This document shows positions 46,191 through 52,941 of a stretch of 64,000 nt of DNA, in pieces. The position numbers and the translations under genes are program-made. Location: contig JAGARU010000035.1 of NCBI GenBank assembly GCA_017622085.1, positions 1 through 64,000 on the forward strand, written 5' to 3'. Position 1 is the stretch's first letter, and each line of letters opens with the position of its first letter. This stretch comes from Clostridia bacterium. GTDB taxonomy: Bacteria > Bacillota > Clostridia > Oscillospirales > CAG-272. Below the pieces are notes generated by a model. It was not told the DNA's origin. It saw only the letters and a list, made by a program, of their open reading frames with translations, and made no database searches.

Positions 46191-46670
46191 GTGGTAATAA
46201 TTCAATTTCATTATAACGAAAGAATTATCAGCGGCATTTTGTTAGGGAAATACCAACGTCCGCACGACAAAGTATATTCTGTAAATAAAAGATTTTTATG
46301 GAAAACTAAAACCATCTATAAACATAAAACATTGAATACTCCTTTATATCTGATCTTTATTCCTTGGAGACATCAAGAAAAAGAACTTATAGAAGTAGAT
46401 GAAAAATATATCATTAATCCCGAAACCATTCAAATGGACGAAACATGGATTAATGTTGATAAATTTACAAGTGAAAGATCCGAGTCGGTTGAGAACCATA
46501 CCTGGAATGAAAGTCTTGAAGTTAATAAATTTATTGGTTACAAGTTTATTTACGAGAATAATGATTTTTTGATAAATGTGTGTTTGCATGATTGGTGGGA
46601 ACCTCTCACAATTATTTATCAGAATATACCTCAATTATTGAATATGGATCTGGATAATAAAGAAGAATGA
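46191..46670 (+). CDS. AT-rich orphan gene inside the inverted repeats
   Basis: A 159-residue soluble protein with no family I recognise. It is rich in Ile, Asn, Lys, Tyr and Trp (FIPWRHQEKELIEV, ETWINVDKF, HDWWEPLTIIYQN). The GTG start has AGAAAGGAGA 9 bases upstream. Its base composition is far more AT-rich than every neighbour, with ATA, AAT and TTA codons that surrounding genes avoid, a strong sign of recent transfer. A clean terminator follows, so it looks intact and expressed. Position between the inverted repeats makes it cargo of the element. Confidence 0.75.
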   Translation: MVIIQFHYNERIISGILLGKYQRPHDKVYSVNKRFLWKTKTIYKHKTLNTPLYLIFIPWRHQEKELIEVDEKYIINPETIQMDETWINVDKFTSERSESVENHTWNESLEVNKFIGYKFIYENNDFLINVCLHDWWEPLTIIYQNIPQLLNMDLDNKEE

Positions 46671-46680
46671 TATTCAAATG

Positions 46681-46724
46681 ATTAACCCTGACAGGCCTTG
46701 AAAATCTGTCAGGGTTAATCTTTG
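46681..46724 (+). terminator. Terminator of the orphan gene
   Basis: A 14-bp stem ATTAACCCTGACAG / CTGTCAGGGTTAAT with an 11-base loop, then CTTTG. Confidence 0.85.
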
Positions 46725-46751
46725 TCTTCTGCAATGCAATTATGTCTTTTT

Positions 46752-46832
46752 GGACCGTCGGGGACGCCGGTCCCTACAAGGAGAATGGTAACATCCTTAT
46801 GAGAACCTCCCCTTTGGGTGGACGTTTTTTTT
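46752..46832 (-). repeat. Right terminal inverted repeat
   Basis: Reverse complement carries the same three blocks as the left end; it differs by CCCC for CCTC in the inner block and by CATTCTCC in the gap. Confidence 0.8.
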
Positions 46833-46838
46833 GAGGGA

Positions 46839-48278
46839 TCATTCTACGCTGACGTTCAAGGTCTTGACGGCGCCGTGACCGCTGAAGATGCGCCAGTTAC
46901 CGCCGCCCAGCCGTGCCAAAACCTCCCGCCGCTCCGCCGTGCACAGGGCAGGGTCGCTGTCTACGGAGGTCATAAGAATGGGGGCGTATCGGTTGTACTC
47001 CGCCTGACGCGGGGTCATGTCCTTCAGATTCACGTAAATGTCGCCGGTAAAGGCCAGCTTGTTCCCATAGTCGATCAGCACGGTCTCCCCTGCCACGTGG
47101 CCGCCCTTGCCCTCGTATACCTCAAAATGAAGGTCACCAAAGTCGAAAAATCCAACCTGCACCAAGGGCGCATCGGTATCCGCCGCCCGGCCCCAAGGGG
47201 TAACGATCCGTGCAGGATCGGCGGGCTGATACCGGGTCAGAATCTTGCAAATGTTGATGTAGGGCGTGTGGAGGGGACTCTGCTCACGGGGGCATTCCTT
47301 GCCTTCAGCCTCCAGCCGCAGGCTGGCGGCGGTGTTCTCCGAGGCGATCACCCGATGGAACAGGGGCAAAAGTCCGCAGTGGTCCAAATCCGGATGGGTC
47401 AGCAAAACGGTGCGCTCCATCCGGTCGTAATCAGGCAGAAGCTGACGGAACAACGCCTCCATCTCCTCTCGGTACAGGGCATAGCCACAGTCTACAAACA
47501 GAACCGAATCGCCGCTTTGAAGGATGGTGGTGTTACTGCCGCAGGGCGGCTCGATCACCGTGATTTTCGTCCGGTCGCTGACGGTGTGGTGGGTCACACG
47601 CGGTGCATAGGCCTCCCCGCGGGAGGAAGCCAAAAGCTCCGCAAAGCGACGGATGCTCTCAAAGGTCTTATGGGGAGACAGTCCCCGCTCGTCCAGATTC
47701 TGCATGGCCAGATTGGCGTTGACCAGCAGACGGTCCTTGGTCTCGTCGGTCATTTCCATGGCGCTTGACAGCCCGGCCACAAAGGATTTATAAAAGATGC
47801 TGTTGTCGTACACCTTTTCCGCATGGTTGTAGTCAATGACCCGCACCCGGCAAAGAGCCTCAGCCTCCGCCATAAAGCGGGTGATCTTGTTCGGGTCGTC
47901 CACAAACAGTCCCATCTTAAAGAGCTGATGCTCCGAGCCGTCGCCCTGGGAGCTGATGTAGGAAATGTTGAAGTTGAACCGATGGATCAGCGCCAGCACC
48001 TCCGTAATGGTGCCGGGCACGTCCCTCAGATAGAACTCCAGAAGAACGATGCTGGTCTCACTCCGATCGTTTTGTAAATAGCCAATGGCACTGAGGCGCT
48101 TGTCCGCCTCGGCGTGCTGCTCCGGCGAGCCCTCCGCATCAATAAACAGGGTGTGGGCGTCCACTGCCTTGTTGTAGCTGACGCGGGTAATGTTCAGACC
48201 GAGGGAGGCAAAGCACTCGCTGGCCCGCAAAAATGCCCCAATATGGTCGGGCATAGTGGTAATATAGGTTCGTTTCAA
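46839..48278 (-). CDS. Two ACT domains fused to a metallo-beta-lactamase-fold hydrolase
   Basis: A 479-residue cytoplasmic protein. Two ACT-like domains, about 3-70 (YITTMPDHIGAFLRASECFA) and 78-150 (FYLRDVPGTITEVLALIHRF), are ligand-sensing modules usual in amino-acid enzymes. A helical linker follows, and about 235-479 is a metallo-beta-lactamase fold with His295 in THPDLDHCGLL (the HxDxDH form also seen in ComEC), GHVAGE, TGDIYV and FSGHG as further metal ligands. The combination suggests a hydrolase switched by an amino acid. The substrate is unknown; RNase, phosphodiesterase and thiolesterase relatives exist in the fold. It has a consensus promoter of its own. Confidence 0.85.
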   Translation of the reverse strand: MKRTYITTMPDHIGAFLRASECFASLGLNITRVSYNKAVDAHTLFIDAEGSPEQHAEADKRLSAIGYLQNDRSETSIVLLEFYLRDVPGTITEVLALIHRFNFNISYISSQGDGSEHQLFKMGLFVDDPNKITRFMAEAEALCRVRVIDYNHAEKVYDNSIFYKSFVAGLSSAMEMTDETKDRLLVNANLAMQNLDERGLSPHKTFESIRRFAELLASSRGEAYAPRVTHHTVSDRTKITVIEPPCGSNTTILQSGDSVLFVDCGYALYREEMEALFRQLLPDYDRMERTVLLTHPDLDHCGLLPLFHRVIASENTAASLRLEAEGKECPREQSPLHTPYINICKILTRYQPADPARIVTPWGRAADTDAPLVQVGFFDFGDLHFEVYEGKGGHVAGETVLIDYGNKLAFTGDIYVNLKDMTPRQAEYNRYAPILMTSVDSDPALCTAERREVLARLGGGNWRIFSGHGAVKTLNVSVE

Positions 48279-48301
48279 GCCGTCACCGCCTTTCTGTACG
48301 T

Positions 48302-48330
48302 ATTATACCACGAAACGGCCCGCCAATCAA
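48302..48330 (-). promoter_or_regulatory. Sigma-A promoter for the ACT-metallo-beta-lactamase gene
   Basis: On the minus strand, -35 TTGATT (48330-48325), 17-base spacer, -10 TATAAT (48307-48302). Confidence 0.8.
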
Positions 48331-48437
48331 CCATATCTGCAAGCCGCCGAAACGCATTGGCAGAACGCACCAAAAACCTTGGTCGTGTTTGTGTAAGTTG
48401 CCAATTTTGTCTGTTTTCTAAAAATAATCCAGAAAAG

Positions 48438-48469
48438 CTGTCCGAATTTTCATTTTTTGTCGTTTATAT
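48438..48469 (+). promoter_or_regulatory. Bipartite motif CTGTCCGAA-N14-CGTTTATAT, copy 2 (ECF-like promoter candidate)
   Basis: CTGTCCGAA (48438-48446) and CGTTTATAT (48461-48469) have the same gap as copy 1 at 39535. It is the only promoter-like site I trust in the 48331-48699 gap and lies about 230 bases before the secreted-protein gene. Confidence 0.45.
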
Positions 48470-48509
48470 GTATTGAAGAAAAATCAAGGAGCCGTCAATA
48501 AACAAGAAG

Positions 48510-48590
48510 ATGGAAAGATTTACGGATTGTTCTTGTATGGGCGGTGGCGAAGAGCTTCGGATGAGGCATCTGATTGAAGAGGAGGTGTAA
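48510..48590 (+). CDS. Possible 26-codon ORF upstream of the secreted protein
   Basis: MERFTDCSCMGGGEELRMRH and six more residues, ending EEEV. The ribosome-binding site AAGGAG is 17 bases away, too far. It may be a relic of a longer gene that once stood behind the motif at 48438; translation is doubtful. Confidence 0.2.
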   Translation: MERFTDCSCMGGGEELRMRHLIEEEV

Positions 48591-48699
48591 GTTATAATGG
48601 TTTGCGAATCTGCGCCTTAATAATAGAAGGTAAAAAGAGAAAGATATTTTAAAAGTGTAGTAAATTTACAGTTCTGATTTGAATTTAAGGAGGATGAAT

Positions 48700-49617
48700 A
48701 TGAAACAAAAAAAGAGTATTGTTGCAGTAATTTTATTTGTTGCCATATTTTTGATGTTCAGTTTTTCGGCTCAGGCTCTTGACGGAAGAATAAGTTATTC
48801 GACTACGACGATTACAACCCCCAATGGAACCCCTGTGACGGCATACTACACCACCGAGGACTATTCTGAAGAAGAAAAAGCAAATTCGCGTCGCACTTAT
48901 GAGGAAAGATTCCCCGGAATCGAGTTTCTGGCAGATCCCACACCTCGATATAATTGCCACTCTTATGCGTGGTATATGAGTTCCAGTACGAATTCGTACT
49001 GGATAGAAAGTATAGATGCTTATATTGATGACCCTACCTACATGGTAACGACAACTCCGGCAGAAGGCGATATTATCGTCTACTTTAAGCCTGACAATGT
49101 CCCAAATCACTCTGGTGTAATTGATGAAGTGTTATCAGGAACATCAAATGGTGTGTGTGGCGATGCTAATTTGTATATGGTGGTATCTAAATGGTCTGGA
49201 AATGCACTATATCGCCACCGTGGTGATTATTGTCCTTTTGTTCGAGAATATACTGGTGCCTCCACTTATGTAAAATACTATCACATGCATGTGTATACAT
49301 ATACAAATATAGATATATATACACACACACTAAATTGCAGGTGCATGGAACCTATGGAAGAGCTTCATAATTGGGTACAGATTGGTATCGGAGCTTTATT
49401 CCGTTGCTCTGTGTGTGGTTATCGCTCGAATTTTACTCCGGCAACTCCTGAAAATGTACCGATTGAAACATGGAGTCAGTTAATGGCAAAAGCTGCTATG
49501 ACGAATGGTGTCACCTTTACTTTGGACGACATTGATTTCTGCTACATGAATGGTCAGTATTATATTGTAACGGAATATACATCAGACGTAGTGATTACGC
49601 CTAATGTGATGGAATGA
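48700..49617 (+). CDS. Secreted CHAP/NlpC-like cysteine hydrolase with C-terminal Cys-cluster
   Basis: A 305-residue exported protein. The signal peptide (1-26) ends in SAQA before LDG. The catalytic-type sequence YNCHSYAWY gives Cys86, and PNHSGVI gives His137; the order, with GDIIVYF between and SKWSGNALYRH after, resembles secreted amidase/CHAP-like proteins of Firmicutes and actinobacteria, which act on peptidoglycan or peptides. The last 90 residues contain LNCRC...HNW...FRCSVCGYRSN, a likely metal-binding Cys-cluster. The second ATG is chosen: AAGGAGG is 6 bases before it. AT content is above the average of the window. Confidence 0.75.
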   Translation: MKQKKSIVAVILFVAIFLMFSFSAQALDGRISYSTTTITTPNGTPVTAYYTTEDYSEEEKANSRRTYEERFPGIEFLADPTPRYNCHSYAWYMSSSTNSYWIESIDAYIDDPTYMVTTTPAEGDIIVYFKPDNVPNHSGVIDEVLSGTSNGVCGDANLYMVVSKWSGNALYRHRGDYCPFVREYTGASTYVKYYHMHVYTYTNIDIYTHTLNCRCMEPMEELHNWVQIGIGALFRCSVCGYRSNFTPATPENVPIETWSQLMAKAAMTNGVTFTLDDIDFCYMNGQYYIVTEYTSDVVITPNVME

Positions 49618-49651
49618 AATCGTGAGAAGGCATGGCTGTGCTTATCTGTCG

Positions 49652-49680
49652 TTGACTTTAAGATCGTTGAGTGATATACT
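49652..49680 (+). promoter_or_regulatory. Sigma-A promoter of the third paralog lipoprotein
   Basis: -35 TTGACT (49652-49657), 17-base spacer, -10 TATACT (49675-49680). Confidence 0.8.
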
Positions 49681-49712
49681 TATCATAGGGAGAACAATCA
49701 AGGAGAGATCAA

Positions 49713-50294
49713 ATGAAACGTATTGTGCAAATTTTATTGTGTACACTTCTTTCAACTTCTATGTTATTTTGCGCTTGCAGCACCGATATGTACATCCCCA
49801 CAGAGAATGCGGAATACGAGTTGGTTTACGAATGGGGAGCATTGGTTCTAAAAGAGAATGGCAAAGCAGTCGAACGCTATAAAGCGTGTGACGTATTTGC
49901 AATTTCCGGAGGATCGATGTTGGATTCAGCCACCGTCCAAGGAAAGAAGGCGGTACGCGCCTTTTTCAAAGAAATGTTTTCCGACGGCATTCCTATGACT
50001 TTAGTAACAGGAGAGGATATCCCAAAATATGATTTTATTACCATGGAGGCGTACGGCTTAGCCTGTGAGGATGTAGATCCTGATGCTCTTGTATATACGA
50101 TAGACACGGAAGGGCTCCAAGCAATTTTTATCATGCCAATCGAGCAAACACCGGAGGAAAGCAAGCCATTCTTTTTTGTGGATCGATACGGCAACTACTA
50201 TAGAGCGGATTCGACCGTCCTTTCCGGTAGAGAACTTCGGTTTTATATCGTTAGTAACCACTCCAATGCTCTTATTGTTCATGAGAAAAATTGA
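49713..50294 (+). CDS. Lipoprotein, member 3 of the three-paralog family
   Basis: A 193-residue lipoprotein with lipobox FCAC, Cys22. After CSTDMYIPTENAEYELVYEW it follows the 41950 product almost residue for residue (GALVLKENGK, DVFAISGGSMLDSATVQGKK, FFKEMFSDGIPMTL, FFFVDRYGNYYRAD, ELRFYIVSNHS), while its signal peptide (QILLCTLL) is closer to that of the 39866 product (RILLCALL). Recombination between copies would explain this. AAGGAGAGAT precedes the ATG. The function is unknown. Confidence 0.85.
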   Translation: MKRIVQILLCTLLSTSMLFCACSTDMYIPTENAEYELVYEWGALVLKENGKAVERYKACDVFAISGGSMLDSATVQGKKAVRAFFKEMFSDGIPMTLVTGEDIPKYDFITMEAYGLACEDVDPDALVYTIDTEGLQAIFIMPIEQTPEESKPFFFVDRYGNYYRADSTVLSGRELRFYIVSNHSNALIVHEKN

Positions 50295-50375
50295 AATGGG
50301 CTCGGCAAGAATGCCACCGATGCTTAAGAAGCATTTATCTCCCTGTTTATATTGAGGTAATGCTTATCCAAAACG

Positions 50376-50417
50376 AAAAAAAACAACCGTGCAAGACCAA
50401 ACTCTTGCACGGTTGTT
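50376..50417 (-). terminator. Terminator of the two-lipoprotein operon
   Basis: A 15-bp stem AACAACCGTGCAAGA / TCTTGCACGGTTGTT (50382-50396 with 50403-50417). On the minus strand eight or so T follow; it may also serve the lipoprotein gene on the plus strand. Confidence 0.9.
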
Positions 50418-50439
50418 CTGTTTATGGGGTTTTTGCGTA

Positions 50440-51462
50440 TCAGTTGGGGCGACGGAGGGTGCGGTAGACGGTCCAACCGGAGGTCTCGATTCCGGCGGCC
50501 GTTTGAGTATAGAGGGCGTCGGAGCCCAGCAAGCACAGCACCAGATCGCCCTTCACGGCGATCATCGCGTTTGAGGGAAGCACGCACACCCATTTGGTCC
50601 AATCAATGTGCTCCTCAAAGTCCTTGCACACGTCCCGGGCATCGACGCCCTCCTTGACGGTAACAAGGGTCAGAGAGTAGGGGGTGGTCATCATCATGGC
50701 CGCACAATAGGCCGAGGAGCGGATCGAATCGCCGCTGCTGAGCCCAAGGGTGTGGTGGGAAAGGGAAGAATCCACCGTAAACGCATCCAGATCCTGCACC
50801 TTGCCTGCCCGGAAAATGGCCATAAGCTCCTCTATATACTTGTCCTCCACGGGGCTGAGCAGCAGGGGCTGGGGCACGTAGACAGGCAAGGGAGCGGTCA
50901 GCTCAGCCATGTAGGCGTCAAGAACGGCATAGGCTTGACGGAAGGCGGCCGGCACGGAGCCGCCGTAGCTGGCGCCCCAATAGGTTCCGTCGGCAAAGGA
51001 AACGTACAGGGAGCCGTTGGCATCGCCGCTGACCCATACCTCCTGCCCGTTGCAGGCCTTAAGGCCCGTGGCCATGAGGGCAAGGGTTACGCTGTGGAGC
51101 ACCCATCCGTCCAGATCTGCCACCTTTTTTACCTCGCCCACGTATTCCACGTGGGTGCTTCCGTCGTCATTTAAGTAAACGGTAATGGAACGGATGTGGC
51201 TGTAGTCCTCCCCAAGGGATACGGTCAGATAGGAAATGGGGTTTTCCGCCTCCTCGGTGGAGGGCGGCAGGGCGGGCGGTGTTTGCGCCGGTGTGGATTG
51301 TACCGGCGTGGACTGCACCGGGGTGGATTGGGTGGGCGTGGTCTGCGTCGGTGTGGTGACGTCAGGGGTCGCAGTGGGGGTCGTGTCCGCCGGGGTCTGC
51401 CCACACCCCATCAAGGCTGTCAGCAGAGCGAGGGCAAGCACCAGAGAAAGCAGTCGTTTCAT
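50440..51462 (-). CDS. Lipoprotein with Ser/Thr-Pro-Gln repeat linker
   Basis: A 340-residue lipoprotein; lipobox LMGC, Cys20. Residues 23-70 are a Thr/Pro/Gln-rich linker with five (S/T)TPxQ units; the mature domain (about 75-340) has sheet-like sequence (ITVYLNDDGSTHVEYVGEV, YVSFADGTYWGASYGG) and a second half that looks like a DUF4358-type region (DLDAFTVDS, YCAAMMMTTPYSLTLVTVKE, VLCLLGSDAL), by recollection only. It follows the lipoprotein gene at 52592 by 17 bases and is co-transcribed. The linker resembles that of the 40528 product. Confidence 0.8.
   Translation of the reverse strand: MKRLLSLVLALALLTALMGCGQTPADTTPTATPDVTTPTQTTPTQSTPVQSTPVQSTPAQTPPALPPSTEEAENPISYLTVSLGEDYSHIRSITVYLNDDGSTHVEYVGEVKKVADLDGWVLHSVTLALMATGLKACNGQEVWVSGDANGSLYVSFADGTYWGASYGGSVPAAFRQAYAVLDAYMAELTAPLPVYVPQPLLLSPVEDKYIEELMAIFRAGKVQDLDAFTVDSSLSHHTLGLSSGDSIRSSAYCAAMMMTTPYSLTLVTVKEGVDARDVCKDFEEHIDWTKWVCVLPSNAMIAVKGDLVLCLLGSDALYTQTAAGIETSGWTVYRTLRRPN
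51283..51357 (-). repeat. 15-bp tandem repeat encoding (S/T)TPxQ units
   Basis: Five degenerate 15-base units encode TTPTQ, TTPTQ, STPVQ, STPVQ, STPAQ. The unit length matches that of the repeat at 40603. Confidence 0.85.
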
Positions 51463-51479
51463 GGTCGCACTCCTGTGGT

Positions 51480-52592
51480 TTATTTCCGTTTTACGTAGAT
51501 ATGCAGCTTGGTCGCACCGATGGACACGTCAAGTCCGGTGCCAAAGAGGGGATCCTCCGGAAAGGTGATCCGCACGGTGGTAGGCTCCACCCCGTTCAAG
51601 GGGATGTCTCCATAGCCAAGATCGGCGATCACACAGCCGCCGTTACTGAATTCGTACACCATAAAGGCGGTTTGCGCCACGTCTGAGTAGACGGTCAGCA
51701 CCAGCTCGTTCAGCTGTTGTTGCTCTCCGCAGATGGTCAGCTCCTCCACCTCGAAGCGGACGGAGGAAGCCCCCGTAAATACGTGATCCACGGTCAGCTC
51801 TCCGGTGGTAAGGTCGTAAGTGCCTGAGTAAGAGTCATAGGGATAGTGCGCCCAGAGGCGGCGGGCCATCTTGGAGCATTCCTCGCTGTTTCCGAGAATG
51901 TGTCCCTCGCCCATGTATCGCTCAACCCGGCTCAGATGGTCGTCCACGCGATACAGGGTGTCCTCTACCAGAATCCAGAGGGTGGAGCGCACCGTATGGG
52001 GCGTGTAAGTATCTTCCGTTGGCAAAACACAGGTGCTGTCTCCTACAGCCGCCGCAATCTCGCCGGTCTCGGTCAAGGCCGAAAGCTGAGTGATCAGCTC
52101 TGTGGCCAAAGCGCCGGTCACGTCCTTTGATTGCATACTACCGCTGAAGGAGGGATAGTAAAAGAGGGTCACCCGATCACCGGGTTCATTCGGATAAGGG
52201 GCCTTTGTCGTCGGCATACCCACCCGCAGATGGGCATTCAGGGCCTCCCGCTCCTCCTCAGAGAGGGTGAGGGTGCGATCTCCCTCCACGTGGTAAAGTG
52301 CCCCGCAGTCGGAGCTGTAGGCAAGCTCTCCCGCAGGCGAGCGGAGCGTGTAATCGTACTTGCACTTGCTCTCGCCCCGTACCCACGTGCCCGTGGACAG
52401 GCGTTCCAATAGCCAGGCTTGGGTTTCCGCTCCTAACAACATTTCAGTCTGTACGGTCTGACCGTACAGACGCGCCTCGGATTGCAACACCGCCGTAAGC
52501 GGCCCGGTAAAGGTGACTGGCTTTTCGCCACAGGCTACAAGAGAAAGCAGGGCGAACGCGAGTAACAGCAAAAGCGAAATCATTCGTTTCAT
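51480..52592 (-). CDS. Uncharacterised lipoprotein
   Basis: A 370-residue lipoprotein; lipobox LVAC, Cys21. No known family. The sequence alternates short strands and turns (LSTGTWVRGESKCKYDYTLRS, LYRVDDHLSRVERYMGEGH) and ends KLHIYVKRK. AAGGAGGACTTACC precedes the ATG at 52592, which is preferred to an in-frame ATG 27 bases upstream. Two promoters precede it: an ECF-type candidate at 52624-52651 and a sigma-A site at 52760-52788. It is the first gene of a two-lipoprotein operon. Confidence 0.8.
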   Translation of the reverse strand: MKRMISLLLLLAFALLSLVACGEKPVTFTGPLTAVLQSEARLYGQTVQTEMLLGAETQAWLLERLSTGTWVRGESKCKYDYTLRSPAGELAYSSDCGALYHVEGDRTLTLSEEEREALNAHLRVGMPTTKAPYPNEPGDRVTLFYYPSFSGSMQSKDVTGALATELITQLSALTETGEIAAAVGDSTCVLPTEDTYTPHTVRSTLWILVEDTLYRVDDHLSRVERYMGEGHILGNSEECSKMARRLWAHYPYDSYSGTYDLTTGELTVDHVFTGASSVRFEVEELTICGEQQQLNELVLTVYSDVAQTAFMVYEFSNGGCVIADLGYGDIPLNGVEPTTVRITFPEDPLFGTGLDVSIGATKLHIYVKRK

Positions 52593-52623
52593 GGTAAGTC
52601 CTCCTTGTCTTGTTTTCACCCCT

Positions 52624-52651
52624 TAGTCGTATTCAACGGCGAAAAACCTCA
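52624..52651 (-). promoter_or_regulatory. ECF-type promoter candidate TGAGGT-N16-CGACTA
   Basis: On the minus strand, TGAGGT (52651-52646), 16 bases, CGACTA (52629-52624), ending 31 bases before the ATG. The same architecture and wording (GTGAGG-TTTT...CGAC) stand before the lipoprotein at 40528. Confidence 0.5.
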
Positions 52652-52759
52652 CCTCATGGGGCAAAATTTTCGATCCGGTCAAATTTTGATCCAGAGTGCA
52701 TCTTTGAGGTACGTATACGGCACGATCAATCCCGGGCGCGTGTAGTCCTTTGTATCTTT

Positions 52760-52788
52760 ATTATACGGGAGGGACGGTTTCCTGTCAA
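52760..52788 (-). promoter_or_regulatory. Full-consensus sigma-A promoter, minus strand
   Basis: TTGACA (52788-52783), 17 bases, TATAAT (52765-52760). It would give a ~160-base leader for the lipoprotein operon. Confidence 0.8.
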
Positions 52789-52875
52789 TACGGTGGGAGG
52801 GGCGACGTTTGTGGAGAATCTTCTTTTAAATTTGTATATTTTGCATCAATTGTTGGGAAAACGCGCTCTTTTTTC

Positions 52876-52904
52876 TTGTAAAATGCTCAAATTGGTTATA
52901 TAAT
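52876..52904 (+). promoter_or_regulatory. Sigma-A promoter for the HAD-GH3 operon
   Basis: -35 TTGTAA (52876-52881), 17-base spacer, -10 TATAAT (52899-52904). Confidence 0.75.
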
Positions 52905-52941
52905 TAAACTGAATACGAATGCAACGCCGAAAGGAGATCGC

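Larger units (their letters stand above)
45820..46832. mobile_element. ~1 kb element with ~80 bp imperfect terminal inverted repeats
   Basis: The left end (45820-45896) and the reverse complement of the right end (46752-46832) share, in the same order, AAAAAACGTCCACC, GGTTCTCATAAGGATGTT and TTGTAGGGACCGGCGTCC/CGACGGTCC, with short variable gaps. Between them lie another inverted repeat, a palindromic repeat and one AT-rich gene, but no transposase. Clear target duplications were not found: the ends run into A- and T-tracts. It is best read as a non-autonomous (MITE-like) element that carries a gene, or two copies of a dispersed repeat in opposite orientation. Confidence 0.55.

Noticed and set aside
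45820-46832. Complete insertion sequence
   Set aside because: No transposase frame lies between the inverted repeats and no clear target duplication was found.
49308-49331. TA/CA dinucleotide run as a regulatory repeat
   Set aside because: It is coding sequence for the Tyr/Thr/Ile-rich stretch of the secreted protein.
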